Source: a virus
Reading direction: 5' to 3' (one strand)
IMG/VR virus record: IMGVR_UViG_3300010885_051081
Coordinates: 1-29,733 of that record
DNA: 29,733 nt
Shown here: positions 22,874 through 28,812 of the stretch, piece by piece
Numbering within the stretch: position 1 is the first letter of the stretch
Layout: every line of letters starts with the position of its first letter
The notes under the pieces: generated by a model
Told to the model about the DNA's origin: nothing
Seen by the model: the letters and a program-made list of their open reading frames with translations, nothing else
Databases searched by the model: none
Program-made: the position numbers and the translations under genes

Positions 22874-23983
22874 TTATTCGTAATCTCTGATTGCTGTAAC
22901 CTTAGGGAAACGTGGTATTCCAGCTGGGGTAAGATTGAAGTACTTAACTGTCGCACTCTTACCGATAAGAGACGCTCTATCTTTCCATAACTCCTGTAAA
23001 TGCTCCCAACCACCGTTAACAGATGCGTTGAAAAACGATGAAGTAGTGGCGGTAGGACAATCTAACTCTAACGCGCCAACCATGCCGGCTAAGTTACCAT
23101 TGCCTTCAATAACCCCAGTAATAGTGTATTCATCATCAACGAAAAACTTATGCTTAAGTAGTGTGTTACTGCGCTTATTCTCATACTTACCATCCACTCT
23201 AATCATCTGTCCTTCGTAGCCTTGTGCCACATAATTCTCATGCTGTAAATGCACATCCTTCTCACTTAGAATGAGAAACGTACTAACTATCACGCAGCAT
23301 TTAGGTAATGCAATACTCAGTAAATCTAAAGCCTTAGATCGCTCACTAAATGTGCCTTTATGAGACGGTAAGTCATAAATATGATACTGAATAACCTTTG
23401 CACTATCTGCAAGATCTTTAGCTGTTGGTTTTGTCTTTTTTACAAGGGATACAATGGCATTGAAGTCATTAGCGTATTTATCGCAGTATAATTCACCATC
23501 AAGTATTAGCTTGGGATCTGCCTTAAATAAGGGCTTCAAAGCCTCGAATATATGTGATGCTGAAATGATAGCTTTACCTGTTCTTGTCCACATTCCATCA
23601 GCTTTTACAATGCATCTAATACCATCTAACTTAGGCTGCGAATACACAGGATAAGTGAGTTTATCCACACGATCTTCCCACTTATTTGCGAGCATTGGTT
23701 TAAATAATACGGATGTGTCAATTTGCTTGATATCAGCGAAATAACCACTATCAACTTTCTTATTGATCTTAGCTTGCGCTTCTGATACGGCTTGTTGACT
23801 TGGTGTAGTTTCGTTAGATCTACCAATGTTTTTGCCGGAGCAAACAGTCCATTCGGATGTGGTTTTTGCCCCATCAGTATACCCACTAATAGTGCGGTAT
23901 TTATTGTCTTCAACTTGAATAGTGTATTCTTGAATTTTATTAAGCGACTCTTGGCGCTTGTATAGTGTGTTTGTTGATTTCAT
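22874..23983 (-). CDS. ATP-dependent DNA ligase
   Basis: This 369-aa protein has the ligase motifs in order: KLDGIR (118-123, Lys118 adenylated), LDGELY (161-166), YHIYDLP (200-206), EGQMIR (257-262) and LLKHKF (275-280), followed by an OB-fold-like C-terminal region. Residues 18-85 (TSEWTVCSGKNIGR, ETTPSQQAVSEA) resemble a WGR-type DNA-binding domain, as in other phage ligases. It joins nicks in double-stranded DNA during replication, repair and recombination. It is preceded by the GIY-YIG gene (2-bp gap) and followed by cassette B. Confidence 0.92.
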   Translation of the reverse strand: MKSTNTLYKRQESLNKIQEYTIQVEDNKYRTISGYTDGAKTTSEWTVCSGKNIGRSNETTPSQQAVSEAQAKINKKVDSGYFADIKQIDTSVLFKPMLANKWEDRVDKLTYPVYSQPKLDGIRCIVKADGMWTRTGKAIISASHIFEALKPLFKADPKLILDGELYCDKYANDFNAIVSLVKKTKPTAKDLADSAKVIQYHIYDLPSHKGTFSERSKALDLLSIALPKCCVIVSTFLILSEKDVHLQHENYVAQGYEGQMIRVDGKYENKRSNTLLKHKFFVDDEYTITGVIEGNGNLAGMVGALELDCPTATTSSFFNASVNGGWEHLQELWKDRASLIGKSATVKYFNLTPAGIPRFPKVTAIRDYE

Positions 23984-23985
23984 GG

Positions 23986-24315
23986 TTATATTGATTTTCG
24001 TTTTGTATTTAGTTCAGCTTGCACTTCGTTAATAAGTGCAGCTTCTGCAGCAAAAGCACTCTTTTTACCTCGCACTATATCAAGGATTGACATGGTGAAG
24101 CTATCAGCCCCATACTCACGTATAGTAGCTGGTAGTACCCAATCTTCCTGTGTTACCAGTGCTTTATAGACGTGCCCTTGCCACCGCTGTTTTAGCGTCT
24201 TTGCTTTGCTTGTGGAACTCATAACAGTAACGCCAATATAGCGTTCATCAGTGGGTTCACAAGTGAGCATGTAAATAATGTGGTTTCTATCCGATCTCTT
24301 CTTTCTCTTTGTCAT
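23986..24315 (-). CDS. GIY-YIG endonuclease-like protein
   Basis: This 109-aa protein has a GIY-YIG core: NHIIYMLTCEPTDERYIGVT (about 11-30) with KQRWQGHVYKA containing the catalytic Arg, and Glu at about residue 91 in AFAAEAALINE. This fits a small GIY-YIG nuclease such as a Seg-like homing endonuclease or a phage nuclease with a replication role. It is immediately upstream of the ligase. The ORF is intact and shows no sign of decay. Confidence 0.82.
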   Translation of the reverse strand: MTKRKKRSDRNHIIYMLTCEPTDERYIGVTVMSSTSKAKTLKQRWQGHVYKALVTQEDWVLPATIREYGADSFTMSILDIVRGKKSAFAAEAALINEVQAELNTKRKSI

Positions 24316-24321
24316 AGTGCG

Positions 24322-24603
24322 TTAGTTTAAAATAGTGATGCTTGAATACTGGATATTAGAGGTAGTTCTATTACGCATTAAGTCATAGCTATAAAGCGAT
24401 AAAAAGCGACCTTTACTACGTTCTCTGTCAACGTTCATTTGACGTGGATACCAAGGATCTGAATCAATAATTACATCCCCTTTACATGCGGTTTCAAACA
24501 CTATTAAATTATTAGTACCATAGTCAATAAACCCGTCAATAGTGAATTTTACACCTTCTGCGCTAATTGCGGCTTTCTTTAAATTACTCTTAGTTTTTCT
24601 CAT
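24322..24603 (-). CDS. Small protein, function unknown
   Basis: This 93-aa protein begins with a Lys-rich segment (MRKTKSNLKKAAISAEG), has beta-rich parts (KFTIDGFIDYGTNNLIVFE) and ends in NIQYSSITILN. No family is recognised. The start ATG at 24601-24603 lies inside the promoter box of cassette C (TACTATATG), so the transcript would start after this ATG; either another promoter is used or the real start is elsewhere. The gene is separated from the GIY-YIG gene by 6 bp. Confidence 0.55.
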   Translation of the reverse strand: MRKTKSNLKKAAISAEGVKFTIDGFIDYGTNNLIVFETACKGDVIIDSDPWYPRQMNVDRERSKGRFLSLYSYDLMRNRTTSNIQYSSITILN

Positions 24604-24639
24604 ATAGTAAAGTTCTGGATAATATTCTGAACAACAACC
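24601..24639 (-). promoter_or_regulatory. Predicted promoter of 24603 gene (class 2)
   Basis: GGTTG (24635-24639) is 25 bp from TACTATATG (24601-24609) on the minus strand. The spacer has a near-dyad (GTTCAGAAT ... ATCCAGAAC). The box includes the ATG of the following gene. Confidence 0.65.
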
Positions 24640-24659
24640 GTTTAAGACAAATCTATTAC

Positions 24660-24699
24660 CCTAAGAATCAGCTAGTTATATAACTACCTGATCCTCAGA
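24660..24699. repeat. Intergenic palindrome copy 5 (cassette C)
   Basis: Centred at 24679.5 (TTATATAA). Arms CTAAGAATCAGCTAGTTATA and its near reverse complement. It follows the 24717 gene stop by 17 bp, with its centre 70.5 bp from the promoter box. Confidence 0.85.
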
Positions 24700-24716
24700 G
24701 GCATTATTTCACACAT

Positions 24717-25211
24717 TTACATTCCCCAATAGCCACGCGGTTCTTCACACATCAAGTTATCAGGAGTGGTGTATTCCCAGCCCCAAGAACCCTCACAGTC
24801 CTCAGAAGATGCATGGATCCAGTCTTCCAAAGCCTTAACGCTTGTAAAGCTCGTATTATTTGCAGAACTACATCCATCACAATCAGTACTCCAATAGTTA
24901 ACGTATATACAACCATACTCTTTAAGTTGTTTTGTAGCTTCTACAAACTCGGGATATAAGGCATTCTCCTTAGCTTCCAATATAGCTAAATGCTCAGCAT
25001 CAGTCTTAAAGCAGGTTTCAGAGTAGTCATCATTAAGATCCGCAAGTATGTAAAGATCTGTCATGTACTTTCCTAACAAGCCACTATTCTCTTCGTTTAC
25101 ATCAATCCCATCACCAAAACCCAGTTTTACTAATTCATCATTTAAACCTTGTGTACATTGGGATAGTAACACAAAGCGTCTTTCTAATTGCTCTCTCGTT
25201 AATTTATTCAT
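24717..25211 (-). CDS. Acidic cysteine-containing protein, function unknown
   Basis: This 164-aa acidic protein starts with a helical N-terminus (NKLTREQLERRFVLLSQC), has a Glu/Asp-rich centre, and a C-terminal Cys/Trp-rich region (YWSTDCDGCSSANNTSF, DCEGSWGWEY) that may form a small metal-binding or disulphide-stabilised fold. No family is recognised. It is close to the membrane protein gene (4-bp gap) and ends before cassette C. Confidence 0.55.
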   Translation of the reverse strand: MNKLTREQLERRFVLLSQCTQGLNDELVKLGFGDGIDVNEENSGLLGKYMTDLYILADLNDDYSETCFKTDAEHLAILEAKENALYPEFVEATKQLKEYGCIYVNYWSTDCDGCSSANNTSFTSVKALEDWIHASSEDCEGSWGWEYTTPDNLMCEEPRGYWGM

Positions 25212-25215
25212 ATGT

Positions 25216-25404
25216 TTATTTTACTATTAATGTTATTAATGCGATAATTGCTGCTCCAAGGACCATCCCTATAGCAAGAAACCAATACATTTGAGAGTCT
25301 ATTAAATCAATACCATCTTCTAAACCCTTGATATATGCACTACACTCATCTGTGGAATGTTTGTCTCGAACATACTGATCTACCATTTTTTCTAGTTTTT
25401 TCAT
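25216..25404 (-). CDS. Small one-TM protein
   Basis: The start is set at 25404 (MKKLEKMVDQYVRDKHS, 62 aa) because the longer frame to 25476 overlaps the gene at 25409-25654. The N-terminal part is charged; the C-terminus has a single membrane helix (YWFLAIGMVLGAAIIALITLIV). It is probably a tail-anchored inner-membrane protein. It is preceded by a second membrane protein with a 4-bp gap. The function is unknown. Confidence 0.65.
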   Translation of the reverse strand: MKKLEKMVDQYVRDKHSTDECSAYIKGLEDGIDLIDSQMYWFLAIGMVLGAAIIALITLIVK

Positions 25405-25408
25405 ATGC

Positions 25409-25654
25409 TTAGGGTTTAGTGTAATAAGTGAATATATCTGCGTATACAGCGTAAATACCTGATCCAAATAATCCAATCAATGCGAGACCTATGGCCCCGA
25501 TCATCCACGTAGCTACATGATCACGATCTGTTCTATTCATCTTAAAAAGGCGATCAATTGCAAGTCCTACAAGGTAGGGAAGGCCTATGATCACAAAGGC
25601 CATTGCGAATAATGTTACTGTTGTTGCTAAGTGCATTGTTACTGTGTTTTCCAT
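25409..25654 (-). CDS. Small two-TM protein
   Basis: This 81-aa protein has hydrophobic segments at residues 8-30 (HLATTVTLFAMAFVIIGLPY) and 48-70 (TWMIGAIGLALIGLFGSGIYA), separated by a basic turn (RLFKMNRTDRD). It is an integral membrane protein, possibly holin-like, but no lysis gene is near. It is followed by the one-TM gene at 25216-25404. Confidence 0.62.
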   Translation of the reverse strand: MENTVTMHLATTVTLFAMAFVIIGLPYLVGLAIDRLFKMNRTDRDHVATWMIGAIGLALIGLFGSGIYAVYADIFTYYTKP

Positions 25655-25680
25655 GTCTTATTTATTTTTATAGTTTTTAA

Positions 25681-26001
25681 TTAAATGTGTGAGTTTAAAC
25701 CGTATCCTCCTGCAGGATCACAGTCATCCGGATCTCCATTCTCATAGAAATCATTATTGTTATTAGCTTCATCAGCACGAGACAGTATACCATCAGTATC
25801 ATTGCTAATCCAATCCATTGCTTTGTATAGATGCAATTCTAATAAGTCTAATAGGTAGTCTCTGATTTCTTCATACTCCCAACCTTCTTCAAGCATATCT
25901 TCTGTAATCTTACTGATACTAAATTTTAATTCGATTAATGCTGTTTGGTTTATTAAGCCTTCAATGCGCTCTGTAGTGTGTTTGTCTAATCTTTTGTCCA
26001 T
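25681..26001 (-). CDS. Acidic helical protein, function unknown
   Basis: This 106-aa acidic protein is mostly helical (TERIEGLINQTALIELK, EEGWEYEEIRDYLLDLLELH) and has a Asn/Asp-rich, probably disordered C-terminus (DEANNNNDFYENGDPDDCDP). No family is recognised. The gap to the upstream gene at 26003 is 1 bp. Confidence 0.58.
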   Translation of the reverse strand: MDKRLDKHTTERIEGLINQTALIELKFSISKITEDMLEEGWEYEEIRDYLLDLLELHLYKAMDWISNDTDGILSRADEANNNNDFYENGDPDDCDPAGGYGLNSHI

Positions 26002-26002
26002 G

Positions 26003-26197
26003 TTATACGGTTTTAGTGGGTTTCTTACTTACTTTATGTTTCTCTACTAAGTGGATAAACGCCATATTAAATCCACCAATGTGAATGATGCGTTTATACC
26101 CATTTGCAATGTAGCTATCATATAGCTTTCTTCCTGGCTGTGAATACGTGTGTACAACCTTCTCTTCTTTAAAGTTTATTAATATTTCTGCTGTCAT
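26003..26197 (-). CDS. Small protein with KPTKTV tail
   Basis: This 64-aa protein has a basic/aromatic centre (PGRKLYDSYIANGYKRI) and an HLVEKHKV segment. The last residues KKPTKTV are encoded by a 17-bp sequence (26007-26023) identical to that coding KPTKTV at the starts of both copies of the duplicated protein at 22025-22741. That shared tail suggests local recombination or a common interacting peptide. The leader ends in CACAGACTATG. Confidence 0.55.
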   Translation of the reverse strand: MTAEILINFKEEKVVHTYSQPGRKLYDSYIANGYKRIIHIGGFNMAFIHLVEKHKVSKKPTKTV

Positions 26198-26231
26198 AGT
26201 CTGTGTTTTAAGTGTTTTTATAGGTTATAGA

Positions 26232-26699
26232 TTAATTATTTTGCATGAAGGCTTTACACTCCCAATGAACAGCGTTTACAGCCTTATATTGATACTGATT
26301 GTATAATGTAGTCTTAGACCAATTTTGATTGATATGACCCACTTTCAATGCAGCCAATAAATCAGTATCGATAGTAGTCACTTTATTCCCCGTTCTTGAG
26401 AACACTGTAACCCAATGATCAAAGCCATATGGCTGAAACTGTATTACTTGTAATGCTCCTTTTTTAAAGTTAAGGAATACCTCTAAAGCACTTGACCACT
26501 GCGGTTTTTCCCAACCACTTAAGATCCCTAAATCCTCAACTACTGTTAAACCTCCTTTGGTCTTAACAATCGCTCTATATGCGCCTTTACGGCCTTGTAT
26601 GTAGCTATGCTGAGCTCTTCTGATTTCTTCCGTTGCTACTATTACTCCAAGTACTCTGTACTCTGGGTCAAATGCGGTAATTTTGTTGTTCTTTTTCAT
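26232..26699 (-). CDS. Unknown protein with leader hairpin
   Basis: The start is set at 26699 (MKKNNKITAFDPEYRVLG, 155 aa), supported by the CACACACTATG leader and the promoter upstream; the longer frame to 26828 reads through promoter and palindrome. It is beta-rich with basic patches (SYIQGRKGAYRAIVKTKG) and Trp/Gln-rich parts (FQPYGFDHWVTVFSRTG). No family is recognised. A 5-bp hairpin lies in its leader. Confidence 0.6.
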   Translation of the reverse strand: MKKNNKITAFDPEYRVLGVIVATEEIRRAQHSYIQGRKGAYRAIVKTKGGLTVVEDLGILSGWEKPQWSSALEVFLNFKKGALQVIQFQPYGFDHWVTVFSRTGNKVTTIDTDLLAALKVGHINQNWSKTTLYNQYQYKAVNAVHWECKAFMQNN

Positions 26700-26721
26700 A
26701 GTGTGTGTTTTAATTGTATTC

Positions 26722-26736
26722 CCGCAATTAGTGCGG
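26722..26736 (-). promoter_or_regulatory. Leader hairpin of 26699 gene
   Basis: On the minus strand CCGCA-CTAAT-TGCGG forms a 5-bp stem, 5-nt loop in the ~55-nt leader between promoter and ATG. Other cassettes have shorter leaders without it. It may affect mRNA stability or translation. Confidence 0.45.
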
Positions 26737-26757
26737 ATCTGTATTTTTAGGTATTTC

Positions 26758-26796
26758 CTATATATAAAGATCACCCCTTTATATCGATATACAACC
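26758..26796 (-). promoter_or_regulatory. Predicted promoter of 26699 gene
   Basis: GGTTG (26792-26796) is 25 bp from TATATATAG (26758-26766) on the minus strand. The spacer includes ATATCGATAT and GGGGTGATCTT. Confidence 0.75.
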
Positions 26797-26816
26797 GTTA
26801 GAACTAAATCTATTGT

Positions 26817-26856
26817 ACTGATACTCAATGAGTTATGTAACTACCTGATCCTTAGG
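26817..26856. repeat. Intergenic palindrome copy 6 (cassette D)
   Basis: Centred at 26836.5 (TTATGTAA). Left arm ACTGATACTCAATGAGTTAT. No gene ends nearby (the closest upstream stop is at 27231), yet the centre keeps its 70.5-bp distance to the promoter box. Confidence 0.8.
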
Positions 26857-27230
26857 ATGATTATTTTTTATTTTTTTTATTTTTAATGCCATGTGGATTA
26901 TGGGGGTATTAGTGGGTCCTAAAGTGTGTATGGCTTATTGTAGTATGGGTGGGTTGGTATCATACATTACACGCAGTGTAGCCGAAGTGTCTAAGTCCTA
27001 TAGAGAAAAAAAATAGCATTAAAATGTGTATGAGTGTAATTGGATCCAAGACCCGCTATCCATGGTGGTTTTCACGATATTATCATACCCTACCCCCCCT
27101 ATAAAACACCGTATTTTGTGCTGTTTTAATGGGGATACCCCCCTCGTTATATGTGTTATTATAGATGGGGGATACCCCCTATTATATACAAGCATTGATA
27201 CCCCCCTCTACATACACATACTACTATGTA
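26857..27230. other. Non-coding region with GATACCCCC repeats
   Basis: About 374 bp without a convincing gene. It begins with an A/T-rich run (T-tracts 26866-26885), has G/T-rich plus-strand sequence (GGGGGTATT at 26904-26912), and then three direct copies of GATACCCCC(C) at 27134-27143, 27171-27179 and 27197-27206, with a related ATACCCTACCCCCCC at about 27086-27099. The copy at 27167-27179 is a perfect inverted repeat GGGGGATACCCCC. It could be protein-binding sites, a leader or an origin-like element. Confidence 0.5.
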
Positions 27231-27500
27231 TTATCCCTCTACTATCCCGTCATTCCAATACCCTAAGAACAAGCATCCTCCAGCTCTGTCGTCTGGATAA
27301 TCATATGCAAACATGATATCATGTGTCCCGTTGTACTTGGGGCATACAAGCTCTATGTAGTTGTAGTTCTTAGGCTTTGATAGTACGGTTAGCGTGAACT
27401 CTAATCCTGCACGATTCTCTGAAGATAGCACTGATAAGAACTTAATGTACTTATTGCTTCTATTACTGTGGGTCTCCCCGATTACTATTGTCTTTGTCAT
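27231..27500 (-). CDS. Small protein, tandem paralogue 1
   Basis: This 89-aa protein begins MTKTIVIGETH and shares with its neighbour at 27520-27792 the features NYxxIEL/FIELV, DxMFAYDxPDxR, a Gly-rich LFxGYWNDG ending and similar length. They are tandem paralogues separated by 19 bp. The shared core looks like a small beta-rich fold, possibly a phage regulatory or host-inhibitor family. The function is unknown. Confidence 0.62.
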   Translation of the reverse strand: MTKTIVIGETHSNRSNKYIKFLSVLSSENRAGLEFTLTVLSKPKNYNYIELVCPKYNGTHDIMFAYDYPDDRAGGCLFLGYWNDGIVEG

Positions 27501-27519
27501 GTGTCTCTTGTTTAATTGA

Positions 27520-27792
27520 TTATTCCCCTACTACCCCGTCATTCCAGTATCCGATGAATAAGTAACCATCTACTCTTTGATCTGGTGCATCATATGCGAA
27601 CATTACGTCCATGTCACTTCCGTAACCTTTACTTACTAATTCGATGAATGCCCACTCTTCTGGTCGGTTTGATACTAAGAATGGATCTACGCATACTACG
27701 TTGTAATCCCCGGTTAACTGCTTAATGAACTTAATGTTTGTGTACTTCTTTGTCTTTGTGTGCTCTGCGCCTAATACGATTGTTTGTGTCAT
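27520..27792 (-). CDS. Small protein, tandem paralogue 2
   Basis: The start is set at 27792 (MTQTIVLGAEHTKTKKY, 90 aa) because the longer frame to 27828 would overlap the tRNA-like gene at 27822-27890, and the paralogue starts identically. It shares WAFIELVSKGYGSDMDVMFA, DAPDQR and LFIGYWNDG with the previous gene. Copies this close suggest recent duplication and divergence. Confidence 0.62.
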   Translation of the reverse strand: MTQTIVLGAEHTKTKKYTNIKFIKQLTGDYNVVCVDPFLVSNRPEEWAFIELVSKGYGSDMDVMFAYDAPDQRVDGYLFIGYWNDGVVGE

Positions 27793-27821
27793 GTTGTGTT
27801 GTTTTATATTGTTACTGTTTG

Positions 27822-27890
27822 TAGTCATAGCAGGACTTGAACCTGCATCATCCTAACCCGAGTTAGGGCTCTACATTGAGCTATATGACT
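27822..27890 (-). tRNA. tRNA-like gene with short anticodon loop (isotype uncertain)
   Basis: On the minus strand the acceptor AGTCATA pairs perfectly with TATGACT. The D-stem is GCTC/GAGC with a 6-nt loop (AATGTA) lacking the usual GG. The T-arm GCAGG-TTCAAGT-CCTGC is perfect. The anticodon arm is CCTAA/TTAGG enclosing only 6 nt (CTCGGG), so no standard 7-nt anticodon loop forms. CGG (Pro) is only a guess. The discriminator is A and no CCA is encoded. It directly abuts the next tRNA gene. It may be a decayed or non-canonical tRNA. Confidence 0.6.
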
Positions 27891-27999
27891 TGGTAGTCAG
27901 GACAGGATTCGAACCTGTATGCGTAACTTTCTTGGTTCTACCCCAATGGCACGCTGTCCACCCATTATTTTAGCGTCTAACCAATTCCGCCACCTGACT
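27891..27999 (-). tRNA. Leu-like tRNA with an internal insertion (possible UAG anticodon)
   Basis: The minus-strand acceptor AGTCAGG pairs with CCTGACT. D-arm GCG/CGC with loop GAATTGGTTAGA and the start TGGCGGAATTGGTTAGACGC are Leu-like. The T-arm is ACAGG-TTCGAAT-CCTGT. A73 is followed by encoded CCA (27891-27893). About 106 nt without CCA instead of about 85: roughly 20 nt extra lie between D-arm and a TTGG-GGTAGAA-CCAA hairpin, whose loop would give UAG but has G33 instead of U33. An alternative stem ACGCT/AGCGT is also possible. It could be a decayed tRNA, contain an insert, or have unusual folding. Confidence 0.6.
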
Positions 28000-28006
28000 A
28001 TTACTA

Positions 28007-28132
28007 TTAGTGCAGTATAGAGATGACAGTGAATAAGCATGCATAGATTGCGATGATTATTACTACTGATCCCCACAATTCACTTGGGTTTTTCTTTGCT
28101 TCTTTTACTACTGTTTTGATCATGTGTTTCAT
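28007..28132 (-). CDS. Small one-TM protein (41 aa)
   Basis: The reading frame is MKHMIKTVVKEAKKNPSELW, then a hydrophobic segment (GSVVIIIAIYACLFTVISIL) and stop TAA at 28007-28009. The basic N-terminus followed by one membrane helix indicates an inner-membrane protein. The ACAACACAACATG leader and its place between tRNA genes and the 28166 gene support it being real. The function is unknown. Confidence 0.68.
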   Translation of the reverse strand: MKHMIKTVVKEAKKNPSELWGSVVIIIAIYACLFTVISILH

Positions 28133-28165
28133 GTTGTGTTGTTTTAGTGCGTGATTAGTGATTGA

Positions 28166-28528
28166 TTAAGCTGCTACAATGTCCCATTTCTTGCTGTCTT
28201 TAGCTGGAGTCATTGGCACTAATACTCCGTCTTTCATCTTGTATGGCTTACCACCAACCATCACGAACTTCATGTCCTTAGGTTGTGCCATTGGTGCAGG
28301 ATTATGTCTTACCTTCTTAGCAGCCTTTACTACAGCTTTCACTTCTGACTTAGAAACCTCATATACCAAGGGTTTAGAAGCAGGTTCAAATGATGCAGTA
28401 TTGTAAAAGGTTAAAGCAATGTCACGATAGATTTTAGCTTGCCAATTCGCATTCTCACGCTGAGAAGCTGTCATTGGTTTGTATGCTGCAGTATTAGAGG
28501 GTTTGTACGATTTTGCTGGGTTTTTCAT
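28166..28528 (-). CDS. Basic protein with KPYKMKDGVLVPM segment
   Basis: The start is set at 28528 (MKNPAKSYKPSNTAAYKP, 120 aa), since the longer frame to 28573 contains the promoter box. It is Lys/Pro/Ala-rich and probably partly disordered, with a helix (ENANWQAKIYRDIALTFYN), a basic stretch (VKAVVKAAKKVRHNPAPM) and a compact C-terminal segment (MKFVMVGGKPYKMKDGVLVP). Such a segment may bind nucleic acid or another protein, but no family is recognised. Promoter with GGTTG-N25-TATATATAG lies just upstream. Confidence 0.62.
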   Translation of the reverse strand: MKNPAKSYKPSNTAAYKPMTASQRENANWQAKIYRDIALTFYNTASFEPASKPLVYEVSKSEVKAVVKAAKKVRHNPAPMAQPKDMKFVMVGGKPYKMKDGVLVPMTPAKDSKKWDIVAA

Positions 28529-28553
28529 ATATCTTAGTTTATTAGTTAAATTC

Positions 28554-28592
28554 CTATATATAAAGGTCCGCACTTTATTCCGACCAGCAACC
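28554..28592 (-). promoter_or_regulatory. Predicted promoter of 28528 gene
   Basis: GGTTG (28588-28592) is 25 bp from TATATATAG (28554-28562) on the minus strand. The leader to 28528 is about 25 bp and lacks the CACACT motif. Confidence 0.75.
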
Positions 28593-28613
28593 GCTCAGCC
28601 ATGTATTAATCCA

Positions 28614-28653
28614 TCTGATACTCAGTTAGTTACATAACTACTTGGTACTCAGA
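28614..28653. repeat. Intergenic palindrome copy 7 (cassette E)
   Basis: Centred at 28633.5 (TTACATAA). Left arm CTGATACTCAGTTAGTTAC. No gene end is nearby; the next gene upstream (28861) already has its own terminator, but the centre keeps its 71.5-bp distance to the promoter box. Confidence 0.85.
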
Positions 28654-28812
28654 GTGATTGTTTTTGTATATCGTTTCGTCTCTGTCCCCGTGTGTTTTAG
28701 CATGCTTTCACAAGCCATTTGGGTCAAACTGCATTATTAGCAAGTGAACACCGGGTTACAGCTAGTTAATGCATATCGACTAGTTTTACGAGCCAGAAGA
28801 CGACTGGGTATA
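28654..28812. other. Non-coding spacer
   Basis: About 159 bp between cassette E and the intrinsic terminator. It contains no convincing gene; a 26-residue minus frame (MACESMLKHTG...) ends inside the palindrome and looks fortuitous. A weak 4-bp hairpin (CCAG-TCGTCTT-CTGG) occurs near 28790-28806. Confidence 0.4.

Noticed and set aside
23626-23913. Second minus-strand frame inside the ligase gene
   Set aside because: It overlaps the well-supported ligase coding sequence in another frame.
26857-26886. T-rich run after palindrome copy 6 as a plus-strand terminator
   Set aside because: No plus-strand gene lies before it, so it would have nothing to terminate.
17571-28653. CRISPR array or insertion-sequence ends as explanation of the palindromes
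   Set aside because: The copies are more than 1 kb apart, lie in spacers next to promoters and flank no transposase or short regular spacers.
28657-28740. Short minus-strand frame of 26 codons
   Set aside because: It ends inside the palindrome, with no leader or conserved feature.
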